A stretch of 64,000 nt of DNA, taken from Rhynchopus euleeides. Lineage: Eukaryota; Euglenozoa; Diplonemea; Diplonemida; Diplonemidae. A program made the translations under genes and the position numbers. Location: positions 1,647,346-1,711,345 of the forward strand of contig OY723252.1 in the NCBI GenBank assembly GCA_963210315.1. The letters run 5' to 3'. Below, one piece after another: positions 49,478-59,389 of this stretch (positions within the stretch are counted from its first letter, which is position 1; each line of letters begins with the position of its first letter). The notes under the pieces are model-generated. The model made no database searches. It was not told the origin of the DNA and worked only from the letters and a program-made list of their open reading frames with translations.

Positions 49478-50589
49478 ATGGTGATGGAGGTGTTCCTGAG
49501 AGACGAGCCGACAGGGTCGACGCACGCTGCCGACATCGGGCTCGACGACAAGCCCTGCAGGCTGAAGGGCATCGCACTGGAGGTGTTCCGCTACCCTGCT
49601 GGTGTCGAGGAGGCTGACGTGCAGCTGTCGGTGGGGGGCGAAGCGGTGTGCGATGACGCGCCTCTGTGTTCTGCAGGTGTCGAAGCCGGGTGTGTGGTTG
49701 ACGTGTCCCTGTGTCGCGACCGCCACCTCGATGCGGTGCGCAGCGGGGTGCAGCGTCTGTGGGAGGTCCCACTGTGGATGACGACGCCTGCAGAGGTCTT
49801 GCAATCTGTTCATGGGGAGGACCCGCACTGGTTGCGAGACGCACACAGGACCATGAAGAGAAATCGTGAGATCGTTCTTGGTGCAGTTCAACGCAACATC
49901 ATCGCCCTCTCCTACGCAGATGACAACCTGAAGAGTGATCGTGACTTCATGCTTGCAGCAATCCAACACAGCGACAAGGGCGCCCTCGAGTACGCAGATG
50001 ACAGTCTGAGGAGCGATCATGACTTCATGATTGCGGCAATCCAACACAGCGACGAGGGCGCCCTCGAGTACGCAGATGACAGCCTGAAGAGCGATCGTGA
50101 CTTCATGATTGCGGCGGTCCAACACGGTGACCTTTACGCCCTCAAGTACGCAGATGACAACCTGAAGAGCGATCGTGACTTCATGCTTGCGGCAATCCAA
50201 CACAGCGACAGGATCGCCCTCTTGTACGCAGATGACAGCCTGAAGAGCGATCGTGACTTCATGATTGCGGCGGTCCAACACTGTGATAGGTACGCCCTCG
50301 CGTATGCAGATGACAACCTGAAGAGCGATCATGACTTCATGATTGCGGCGGTCCAACACTGCGATAGGTACGCCCTCAAGTATGCAGATGACAACCTGAA
50401 GAGTGATCGTGACTTCATGATTGAGGCGGTCCAACACGGTGACTGGGCAAGTACGCAGATGACAACCTGAAGAACGATCGTGACTTCATGCTTGCGGCAA
50501 TCCAACAGAGCGGCAGGGACGTCATTGACAACGCTACAGACCGTGGCCTCCTGATGAGTGATCCAGAAGTTGCCCGTGCTCTACACTGA
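49478..50589 (+). pseudogene. DUF4116 repeat protein gene C, one frameshift near the 3' end
   Basis: The same ATG and N-terminal region as genes A and B are followed by about eight DUF4116 units. At about 50450 the expected GCCCTCAAGTAC is shortened by four bases to GCAAGTAC, so the reading frame ends early at 50470 (330 residues). In the other frame the repeat continues (KYADDNLKNDRDFMLAAIQQSGRDVIDNATDRGLL) and ends at TGA 50587-50589. This C-terminus lacks the Pro/Ser tail of A and B and may be the older form. Either the gene is newly broken or the shorter protein is made; repeat-unit proteins may tolerate the loss. An error in the sequence is also possible. Confidence 0.75.
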
Positions 50590-51962
50590 GCAACCCGCAG
50601 CAGTCGTGAACTGGCAGTTGCGCTGAACACCAACTGTCGCTGCCCCCTCTTCTCTCTATTCGATTCTCCCGGTTTCATTAGTTTCACCCCTGGCTTTGAC
50701 GATACAAGCATGTTGCGCCCCGCTGGGCCTTCCCCACCTTGCGTATGTTGGCGCGACTTGGTGGGACTACGTGTGGCTTTCACACCCAAGCATTCTGGCA
50801 CGGCACAGGCCGGGCATGCACTAGATTCTCGGACACTACCCGCTCGTGTCTATCTACTTCCCTACCCCCAGTTAAAGCAACATTGGTCCATTCCCTGAAG
50901 CCAACACGGCTTGTGACTTCCACTTTAACTTAAAGACAGAAGGAACCTGACTCCACCCCACTCTGGGAACCATCACACATCCCCATACGAAGTGCACCAG
51001 CCGCCACTCAACGCCCTTCATCAGGCCACTGGCGTCGCCCCCCCGACTGAGTGCTCTCTCCCCCACAACGTTTCTGGAAACAAGTAGACGCTGTCTTTGT
51101 CAGCTGACATTGATGGTGCAGATTGCTTTTTTGCGAAAGATGCTGATTGAGCACACCGCTCCCCAGTTTGCTGACTTGGCTGCCCACTGGTGGGAACCAA
51201 GGGGTGTTACCTCACGCCCAGCATAGCCCACTTTTGCCCACATAACATACCGACACACCACAGCCCAAACAGCACCAGTGCTCGGACTGTACGACCTGCA
51301 TGTCGAGTGAAGGGAGGCCGTCCCTAGGTTACCTTTCTTCTGTGTCACTTCCCCCACAACGCTTCGCCTTGCAGGGCAACTGGAGACTTCCGCAGGATGC
51401 CACCCCGCCCCACCTCCTCCTCTTGGCTCGGTTTGTGTGTTGCTGCCACCTCATCACACCTCACGCCCTTTTTGTTGTGCCTCCAGAACCTGACTGCACC
51501 ACTTCGTGTTGCATCGGCAGTGCGTCAGTTGGGGCACACAACACTGCAAGGCACATGATGACGCTATACCACCAGCAGCGTGACGCCATGTGCGTGTGAG
51601 TCGTGCAACAATAGAACAGAAGCGAGACCTGACTGCCCTACACCTGTGCAGGCAAGGATGTGCTGGGATGCACAGCACATGATGACACCAGTTAAAGCAA
51701 CATTGGTCCATTCCCTGAAGCCAACACGGCTTGTGACTTCCACTTTAACTTAAAGACAGAAGGAACCTGATCCCACTGCTCCGGGTTCGCGGCAAGAGAT
51801 GCAAAGGCTTCTATTTCACAGGGGCTTCCACCACAGCCAGCTTCAAGACAGAACAAATCTTGTGTTTGCATTGGCAGTGCGGCATGCCACACACACACAC
51901 ACCCCATCGACAGGGGTGCACATCACGGGGATCGCCACCGTGCCACCACCCCCTTTCCCACC
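50590..51962. other. Intergenic mosaic of duplicated modules
   Basis: No gene is seen. 50742-50867 duplicates about 45536-45664. 51364-51520 duplicates the DUF4116 upstream module at 34085-34240. 51508-51687 is the ~180-base linker module. Two 83-bp repeats lie within (50868-50950 and 51688-51770). The last ~190 bases precede the next gene and should hold its promoter. Confidence 0.6.
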
Positions 51963-54011
51963 ATGCCGGGTGTGGACATCCGGAGAGTGCGGGTTGTTGT
52001 CGATGGATCTGAACTGACCCTCCGTGTGCAGCCCGGTGCGAGTGTGGAGGATTTGTGCGACATGATCGAGCGCATGACAGGGCAGCCGAGCACCCGTTTG
52101 AGGCTGATCTGCGCTGGAAGGCAGCTCAACGACACCCAGACCCTGGAGGCGAACGGGGTGGTGAACGACACCGTCGTACACGCCATGGTCCGCCCCATCG
52201 ACGCCACACACCCAGCCTCCGGGCCGACCCCCTCAGCAGGCGCCGCCCTCCCGCCGCACACCCACACCTCCATCCAGTTCCTCGGACACCCCTCCCTGCT
52301 GCAGAGCCTCCTGTCGGGCGACCTCCTGGGCCAGCTGCAGCCCCCGCAGCCGCCACCCCCAGGCGCCCCCACAGGGCACCCGCCACCCGCAGCAGGACCC
52401 CTGCCGCAGGGGCAGCCGGGCGGGATCACCGCAATGCACTTCACACTGCCGCCGCAGGGCGGCCCGCCTGTCGTGGGTCCCTTTATGCACCCTGCGGGGG
52501 GGTGGGGCGGTGGCAGTGTCCCGCAGGTGCCGCAGCAGCAGCAGCGTGGAGGCGGCGTGCCTGCGGCAGGCGGCGCTGCGACCCCCGTGGCGGGAGGGGG
52601 CGGTGGGCCGCCGGCTGCGCCGGCGGCGCAACCGGCGCATCCCCCGGGGCACGGCCCACCCCCCCACCCCCCAGCACCTCACGTGCATGTCGGGGGGGTT
52701 TTTCACCCGATGCACGGGTTGCCGCCGCAGCTGCAGCACCTCCACCACCACCACCACCAACACCACCACCACATCCACCCCGCGCTCCCCCGGGGAGGCG
52801 GGCAACCTCCTGCGGCTTTTATGCCGTCGATGCTTGCCCCCCACACCCTGTTGGGAGCAAACCCTGCGGGTGTTGGGAGTGTCGGCGTGGTGGTGCACGC
52901 AACGCCAGGCGATCTCGACACCCTGTCCTCCCGCCTCGACTCGCTGAGGCGGCATGTCGGGGGGGGCGCGCAGGCGCCGCCGCCGCCGCCACCCCAGGTC
53001 ATCCCCCCCCCGACGGACGTCGTGCGGCAGGCGTGGGAGCGGCTGCAGCAGCAGCAGCAGCCCCCGCCGCCATCCGCAGCACCATCGCCCTCACCGCCAC
53101 CCCCATCCACCGCTGGGGCTGCGCCAGCCCCATCCGCCACCCCCGCCGGCGCGTCTGGAGCGGGTGCTGCCCCACAGGCGTTGCCAGCCGTCCCTCCCCC
53201 GGATGTGACTTTCCGGCAGATGCACGGCCTCCTCCTCGGCGGGGGGACCCCGTCTGCAGATGGGCGGGGCACCGCGGCGGCATCATCCAGCTATGGGGAG
53301 CCGCTCCTCCCGCCTTCGGGGAGCGGGGGTGCGGCGGGAGCGGGGGGGCTCCGCCTGGCTGGCGTGATACGGCGTGTCTGTGAGACGGTGACGCCGCAGG
53401 ACCTGGTGGCGCTCATGCTGCATGGGAACTGGCGTGTGCTCGATGTCGCTCTCCCCGCCGCTGCGGCGTGCATCGCGTCGCAGCCGCCGTGCCCCATGTC
53501 GGGAGGCGCCTCGCTGGGCGACAAGGCTCAGCTCGTTGTGGCGGAGATGCAGGCGGGTGTCGCGGAGTTCGCAGAGTCAGCCTTCACCGCGGAGAACTTC
53601 GCAGGGCTCAGCCCGGCGCAGAGGCAGCGCGCGTCGGCTGCGGTGGTGGAGGCTGCGGCGGGTCTTGGGGCCTCCGTGCGGCAGGCCCTGGTTGATGGGG
53701 AGGGCGATGCGTCGTTTCTCTATGGCGCTGCGATCCGCGGTGCGTTTAACACCTGCCTGTTGTCCGTCGCAAAGGCGCTCCCGAGCTCCGGCAGTGTGGA
53801 CCATTTGGCCCAGCTCTGCTCGCTGGGGTCCCGGCGCGTCCTCACCAGAGCTCTTTCCCCCAGCACCCCCCCGGAGCAGGTCGGCATTGTCTGCGATCTC
53901 ATCAGGCGTGCAGCGATGCGATACCTCCACTCGCTCGTCCAATGTGGCTGCCTTCGCTCTGCGGTCGTCGCCTGCCCTGCGTGTGAGTCGCTTCACGCTG
54001 GGCCTGGCTGA
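51963..54011 (+). CDS. Ubiquitin-like domain protein, proline-rich (BAG6/ubiquilin-like layout)
   Basis: The ATG at 51963 lies in a good context (CCCACCATGCCG) and gives 682 residues. Residues ~5-78 are a clear ubiquitin-like domain (VRVVVDGSELTLRVQPGASVEDLCDMIERMTG, LRLICAGRQLNDTQTLEANGV). Residues ~80-450 are a low-complexity Pro/Gly/Ala/Gln region with a His-rich patch (HLHHHHHQHHHH, about 262-273). Residues ~465-660 form a helical domain (VCETVTPQDLVALMLHGNWRVLDVALPAAA ...). This layout resembles BAG6/Scythe-type shuttle proteins that bring clients to the proteasome, but no BAG domain or UBA motif was recognised. A strong donor-like GCGTGTGAGT near the end leaves open that the real 3' end is spliced differently. 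Confidence 0.8.
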   Translation: MPGVDIRRVRVVVDGSELTLRVQPGASVEDLCDMIERMTGQPSTRLRLICAGRQLNDTQTLEANGVVNDTVVHAMVRPIDATHPASGPTPSAGAALPPHTHTSIQFLGHPSLLQSLLSGDLLGQLQPPQPPPPGAPTGHPPPAAGPLPQGQPGGITAMHFTLPPQGGPPVVGPFMHPAGGWGGGSVPQVPQQQQRGGGVPAAGGAATPVAGGGGGPPAAPAAQPAHPPGHGPPPHPPAPHVHVGGVFHPMHGLPPQLQHLHHHHHQHHHHIHPALPRGGGQPPAAFMPSMLAPHTLLGANPAGVGSVGVVVHATPGDLDTLSSRLDSLRRHVGGGAQAPPPPPPQVIPPPTDVVRQAWERLQQQQQPPPPSAAPSPSPPPPSTAGAAPAPSATPAGASGAGAAPQALPAVPPPDVTFRQMHGLLLGGGTPSADGRGTAAASSSYGEPLLPPSGSGGAAGAGGLRLAGVIRRVCETVTPQDLVALMLHGNWRVLDVALPAAAACIASQPPCPMSGGASLGDKAQLVVAEMQAGVAEFAESAFTAENFAGLSPAQRQRASAAVVEAAAGLGASVRQALVDGEGDASFLYGAAIRGAFNTCLLSVAKALPSSGSVDHLAQLCSLGSRRVLTRALSPSTPPEQVGIVCDLIRRAAMRYLHSLVQCGCLRSAVVACPACESLHAGPG

Positions 54012-55772
54012 GCAGGGGGTGGTGTGGTGTGGGGTAGGCATGTGTGTCGTGTGTCGTGTTGTGTCTCACACAGTGGAGGGGTGGGGTGGTCTCAAGGGCA
54101 TGCTCGGGGGAGGGGGGATGAGGGAGGGTGGGTGTGTCTGCGTGGTGGGTGTCTCTGCGGTCCGCGTCGACATCGCGGGCCCTGACCCGCTCTCGCAAAA
54201 CCCGTTGGGGCAGCCATGGTGTGTGTGAGGGAGTGTGTCGCACAAGCGGGTCTTTTTTACCACAACAGGGAACCTGTCAGTGTCAAAAAGATAGTAGGCA
54301 GCGCTTGGGCAACAAATTCAACCTCCTCATCGGGCTGCGGAGTTGCTTTTGTTTTGCCCGGATTTGGCGCACAAACAACAGCCTTATCTTTTTTTTTGTT
54401 TGTGTGTCGCACTTCTGTGCGTGGATTGCGTGCCCAACGCTGCCAACAGTATTTTTTTTTGCCGTGGCCTGGGGTCGGGTTACTCGCAACAGAATTAATG
54501 GTTGGCGTGTGCCTTCGTGGGGTGGGGAGTGGGGAGGGCCAGTGCCAGAGCGGGGGGGCGGGGGGGGGGGGGGGGAGCGGGGGCTCCTTTTTTTGCGTTT
54601 TTTTTGGTGCTGCCTGAGCTAGGCAATGGAGCCTGGAGGGGCATGGCTGCGGCTGTGCGGATTTGGCGCACAAACAAACAGCGTTGTCTTTTCAAGCCAT
54701 TCTTTTGAAACCACGAGAGGGTTTGCGGCGCCTCCTCTTGCGAGGGTACTGATCACGCCGGCGGCATAACGAAGCCACATCATGTGGCTGCGTGTGTCTT
54801 AGTCGATGAGAGACAGCAACGGAGGAAGAAGCTGCACCCCCCAGTGGATCTGGATAGGAGGCTCATTGCTGCCGCTGCCAGGCCTCCCTCGTCGAGGAAC
54901 AAGGTATCGGAGGCAAACCATTCCGAACACCACGCCAGCACCGTCTCTTCTAGATCTCGAGACCACCGTGCTGCGCTGGTCGGGTCAAACGGGGGAGGAA
55001 TGGGTCGGGAGTGGGGGGGGTGGGGTTTTTCACAGGACGGGTGGCCCGGGAAGAAATAAAACGTAATGTGCGTGCGGTGTTGTGCGGTGCCCCATGTTTT
55101 AGAGTGGGTTGCCTGGCAGCATTACGGCAAGGGAGGGTGGGGGGTGGGTGGGGGGCCGAGAGGCACGCGCGAGAGGGCGGGGTAATTCGCACCCTTGCAC
55201 CAAGAAAAAAATGCTGTGTCTCGAGGGAGGGGATGTGGGCACACCGAAGTTGGCAGCAGCTGTTGTTCCCCCCCCCCCCCCCCCTTTCCCGTCCCCATCC
55301 CCCGGAGGTGTCGGGGCGCCCCCTTTACTTCCGCTCTCCCTCCTGCTCCTGCACTCTTTGCTGGCACTCTTCTGATTTCTGGAGCGCTCTGGATCAAGAA
55401 AGGAAACAAAAAAATCATAATTTCCTACCCAACACCACCACCCACACCCCTCCTCCTGCAGGCGGGACCCCTGCACACACGTGCTCTCAGCCGCCCTTCC
55501 CGTTGCCACTCCCCCCCTCGCCCTCAGGAAGCAGCCCTGTCTTTTATTTGTGCCGCACCAGCCCTCCAGAACCGCACCTCTCAGGACTGTGCGCGCGTGA
55601 CCAGCAAGGCATATCTAGAGGGACCCCCAGGCGAGCTTTGCTTTTGTTGCCGTTGCTGCAGCAGCACCCCTTTCGCAAAAAAAAAGGAGGAAACAAAAAC
55701 TGAGGCCTGTTGCTGATTCTTCCGCGCAGAGGTTCCCCCGCCCCCACCTAAAGGCAAACGAGGCAAAAAGCC
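54012..55772. other. Intergenic region with the second ~155-bp dispersed repeat
   Basis: 54260-54400 is the second copy of the repeat at 23136-23300, and a fragment of it recurs at about 54658-54690. A stretch at 54800-54910 (VDERQQRRKKLHPPVDLDRRLIAAAARPPSSRNK then GTATCGG) could be an exon ending in a donor site, but I cannot connect it to anything. A C run lies at 55268-55284. Confidence 0.45.
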
Positions 55773-56144
55773 ATGGGCAGCCCCAGCAGCGCGCCACTTG
55801 TGGTGCTCCTCCTGCAGGTGTTGGTGTGCGCGTGCTTTGTTTACGTCGAGGGGTCTCTGCCTGGGCCGGCGCTCTCAAAGGCAGGCGTGCCGCCCCCGCA
55901 ACGGGGCGTGCCAAAGCTGTTGGGGCAGGTTCATCTCCCCGTCGGTCTTGTCGCGGGGTGCATCGGGTTGGTGATGCTTGCGAGCGGCGCAGTCTTGGCA
56001 GCCTGGCGGTCCTCCTCACGCGCACGCGCCTACCGGAGCAGCACACAGCAGTCGCAGCGGTTTGCGGCGAATGACGAGGTGATCAACATCGCGATGTGCG
56101 ACCCCGAGACGGACGACAAGCTGCTGGCCTACTCAGCAGAGTAA
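55773..56144 (+). CDS. Small secreted or membrane protein, function unknown
   Basis: The ATG at 55773 has a good context (AAAGCCATGG). The 123-residue product has an N-terminal hydrophobic segment (APLVVLLLQVLVCACFVYV, residues ~7-25) that looks like a signal peptide or anchor, a short Pro-rich loop, a second hydrophobic segment (VGLVAGCIGLVMLASGAVLAAW, ~57-78), an Arg/Ser-rich stretch, then an acidic tail ending in LLAYSAE. The arrangement fits a small two-span or type I membrane protein with a basic cytoplasmic side. No family recognised. Confidence 0.55.
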   Translation: MGSPSSAPLVVLLLQVLVCACFVYVEGSLPGPALSKAGVPPPQRGVPKLLGQVHLPVGLVAGCIGLVMLASGAVLAAWRSSSRARAYRSSTQQSQRFAANDEVINIAMCDPETDDKLLAYSAE

Positions 56145-56790
56145 TCCCACCCTCCCTGCCAGAAGGCAGCATTGGCAGGGTGGGGCGGTGGGCCTAGAGG
56201 GGCCCAGAATGGAGGGGGGGTGTTGGCCAGGCGTGTAGCTGTGTGTGGGGCCCGCAGCGCAGCAGGGGGTGATCCCGCGAGTCGGTGTGCTTCTCCAAAA
56301 CTGCCGCAAAAACGGGGCGGAGGGGGGGGGGGGGGGCGCTCCCCTCCCCATCCCCCACCCGCCCCCAGCCAAAGCGTACATCCCTCAGCCCCCTCAAGTG
56401 AGTTGGGACAGAGCGTGCTGCTGGCGCGCTGCTCCTCTCTCGCTCTGCAGCGCAGCTTGGGTGATGTGGGCTTGGCGGACAGTGTGTGTGTGTATGTGTG
56501 TCCATATCAGATGGTGTTCACTCTGGGTGTGGGGAAGAGGGGGGGGGGGGGGGGAATCCGGGACAAAATGCAGTGCAGCTGGCAGCTTCATCTCTCTTGG
56601 TTGGGTTGTGGATGCACTTTTCCCCTTCCCTTCCCCATCACCCCACCCCACCCCACCCCACCCCCCTCCCACCCGGTTCTCAAGGAAGGCGATGTGTTGC
56701 TCTCTCTCTCTCTCTCGCCCCGTCCTATTCTGTTGCGATCTTAGGGGGGGATGCTGCGTTTCTGGGTGCCGAAATGGTGCGTTATATTAT
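56145..56790. other. Intergenic region
   Basis: No gene is seen. G runs lie near 56322-56337 and 56539-56553, an ACCCC tandem at about 56640-56668, and a CTCTCT tract near 56700-56716. Confidence 0.45.
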
Positions 56791-56898
56791 GGGGGTCTTT
56801 GCTGGTCGACATTCTTCGACAATCTTCGTCAGTTTTCAGCTAATTCAACAGGAAATGCACCAAAATGCACTGACGACCACCCCGTAGCGAAGATCCCC
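56791..56898. mobile_element. MITE, GGGGTCTTCGCTAC family, copy 2
   Basis: A 108-bp element with ends GGGGGTCTTTGCT and AGCGAAGATCCCC, flanked by TAT on each side. It shares a long interior block (CTTCGTCAGTTTTCAGCTAA and beyond) with the copy at 62114. Confidence 0.88.
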
Positions 56899-58057
56899 TA
56901 TTAAATTTATATATTCTGGTTGGCGTTCTCTCTCTCTCTTCCTATTTTTTTTGAGAAAAAAGAAGCGCCGAGCATTTGCTGGAAAAATGCAGCGGGGAGG
57001 TCGCATCACACCAAATGCCAGTGGGGGCGGAGGAGTGGGGGGGGGGGGGGGGGGTGGGGTGGGGGGGGTGGGATTGCATGGGAAAGAGAGGAGCAGACAG
57101 CACACCCATCCCCTTCGCACCCTCCACACCGACAAACATAGGATCAGCATCCCCCTCCAGCGCTGACGCCTTCGGGCCAGCAAGCGTCTGCCCCCTTCCT
57201 ACCCCATATCACCACCCCCTCCCCGCCTTCTTCACTCTCACGGGTTGTGCTGAGCAACCCCTTTCCCCCTTGGCTGTGCCGCAGCAGTGCGCATCGAGTT
57301 CTCAAGGGTGGGGTAGTACGGGGGAGAGACCCAAATGTCTAAGGTGTACAGCAATAGGAGATCGCATCGAAGGATCGAAGAAGATAAGAAGGAGAGCAGG
57401 TGGGTGTAAGAGTGTGTGTTGCGTGTTGCTCTCCGGTGTGTCTCTCTCCGCCGTTGTCAGAAAATAAAGGCTCGCGCGTGTGTGTGTGTTGTGTGGAGCG
57501 GGAAAGCGCTATCTCCCTTCACGATGCGGTAGTGGGGTTTTGGACTGCATTCCGACCGCTCGTCAGGTTCCCCTGACTGCCCGCCGTGTTCCCCGTTCTT
57601 CTCTTCCTCTTCCCCACCCCCACACACGCGCGGATCAAGGCGTCTGAGCGTATTGAAGTGATTGAATTGTTTTCCGACCAAACCCTGTCCTCCCAAACTT
57701 ATATCTATCGCTGGAGGCTGCCCTGCCATCCCAGTGCAGGCAAGGTGTGCAGGTGTCACAGCCCACAGCAACGGCCGGACGCACTGGCCTGCCCTCTTTT
57801 TTTTTCTCCCTATCTTTCCAGGTCAGGGTATAAGATAGACTTTTTTTCTGGCGCCGTTTTCCGGTTTTTCTGGTTTTGAAAATTTTTCGCGCGCGCCTTC
57901 GGCGCGCGCGACCCGCGCAAACCCTCCCAGAATCTGAGAGGGCCCGGTGCCTGCGCGCGTCCTGTCGTACTGAGGCTGCTTGGTGGGGCAGGCGCAGCAG
58001 CTGCTTTGAAAGTTTGGACTCTCGGCCAAAAAACCGGTCTGGTGCAATTTTTTTACG
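56899..58057. other. Intergenic region with GGGCCCGGTGCCTGC repeat and palindrome
   Basis: No gene is seen. G runs are near 57039-57068. A TTC-looped palindrome (TCGCGCGCGCC/GGCGCGCGCGA) lies at about 57887-57911. A dispersed ~65-base repeat starting GGGCCCGGTGCCTGCGCG occurs at about 57941-58010, with relatives near 16870, 39645 and (reverse) 23800. Confidence 0.5.
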
Positions 58058-58118
58058 CAGGGGGGTCTGGGGGGCGGAGCCCCCCAGCCGCCGGAGGCCA
58101 CGGTAGTGATCATCTGTT

Positions 58119-59159
58119 CCCTACAGTCTGGATTCGCTTGTAAGTAGGAAGGCTTCGCTGTATCGCAGCCCGGCCAGCAGGAGATCACTGGTCCTTGAGG
58201 GTTCAACCTTCAGGGTGGAGGAGGACGGGGGAGCGACCACTCGTGACAGGTGTGCGTTGTGGGTGGAGTGGGTGCACGACAGAATGGCCAAAGGGTCCAC
58301 GAGATCTCTGCACACATTCCGTTATCGAGGAAATGGGCACCTAGCTGTGACGACAGGCAACAAACAAATCTCATCTGTTAGTTGCCCCCAATAGGCTTGG
58401 CGACCTTCAAGATTGCTTGAAAGTCGTTCGTGTTCTCGTCTCAGCCCTCCAGACAAGCAGATCTGTCTCGAGTTGGTGGGCTGTCGCCATGTATTCGATG
58501 GCACCGAGTGACGCTGCACAGAGGCAGACGACACGGTGAACTCCAGCGGAGGTTACCCTACCTCCGCTGGAGTACACCGTGTGTCTCCCATGAGTCTCAA
58601 CTAGCGGGAGTCGTAAATTAGCTGGAAAATAGACTCCCGTCTCCAGTACAGACTGCAGTCTTAGACTCCCTCTTAGACATGGTGGCTGGAGTCCACCATG
58701 TGTGCACCTTCAAAACAGAAGAGGCCTGCATGACGAGGGCATCACCACCCACCGGGCCCCACCGGGCCACCCGCTAGGTCCATTTTTTCTTCCCCGCTTC
58801 TCTGCCTTCTTTGGACTATTTGAGCTCTGTGCGGATCACGATGGGGTCACTTTCTATTTTTTTATGGCGTTTTTTCTGACTGTTTTACTGTCCCAAAGTC
58901 ACAAAAAAAACCGCCAAAAATGAGATCGACCTTTTTTTTTTTTCCAGAAAACCGGGAACCGGGAAACCCTGGTTTTGAAAACCGGAAAACCAGACCTATC
59001 TTATCCCCTGTTCCAGGTGTATTTCTAGTGGGGGATGAGGATGAGTCTTTTTGGCATCCGCCCTTTTTCCGGTTTTTTTCCAGCCAAAACCAGGTTTTTT
59101 TTCCAGCAAAAAACCGGTTTTTTTCCAGCCAAAATCTGGTTTTTTTCCAGCCAAGAGCC
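58119..59159. other. Intergenic region with strong hairpin and solo 188-bp unit
   Basis: No gene is seen. A hairpin with 23-bp arms and one mismatch stands at 58531-58582 (ACACGGTGAACTCCAGCGGA start, six-base loop). A second hairpin, ATGGTGG...CCACCAT, lies near 58679-58699. A single unit of the 188-bp repeat is at about 58805-58860. The last part has repeated CCAGCC(A)AAA..CCGG/TTTTTT blocks. Confidence 0.55.
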
Positions 59160-59389
59160 AGACGTTCACTACCGTGGCCTCCGGCGGCTGGGGGGCTCCG
59201 CCCCCCAGACCCCCCTGTGGCGGATATCTCGTACCCAAGCCCTTCGATTCCCATCAGGTCAGGAATCCAACAGCTCCGGTAGCCTCAGGAGGACGCAGCC
59301 AACTCACACAGAATCTGTACGCCCACAATGAACAGATGTTCACTACCGTGGCCTCCGACGGCTGGGGGCTCCACCCCCCAGACCCCCCG

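Noticed and set aside
49325-50437. 370-codon minus-strand frame with a regular 26-residue pattern (similar frames at 27222-28142 and 34949-35536)
   Set aside because: It is antisense to the DUF4116 repeats. The 78-bp period keeps the opposite frame open in every unit, so openness is not evidence of coding.
54800-54912. Possible exon ending in a donor-like GTATCGG
   Set aside because: No matching acceptor or downstream exon in phase could be found by eye.
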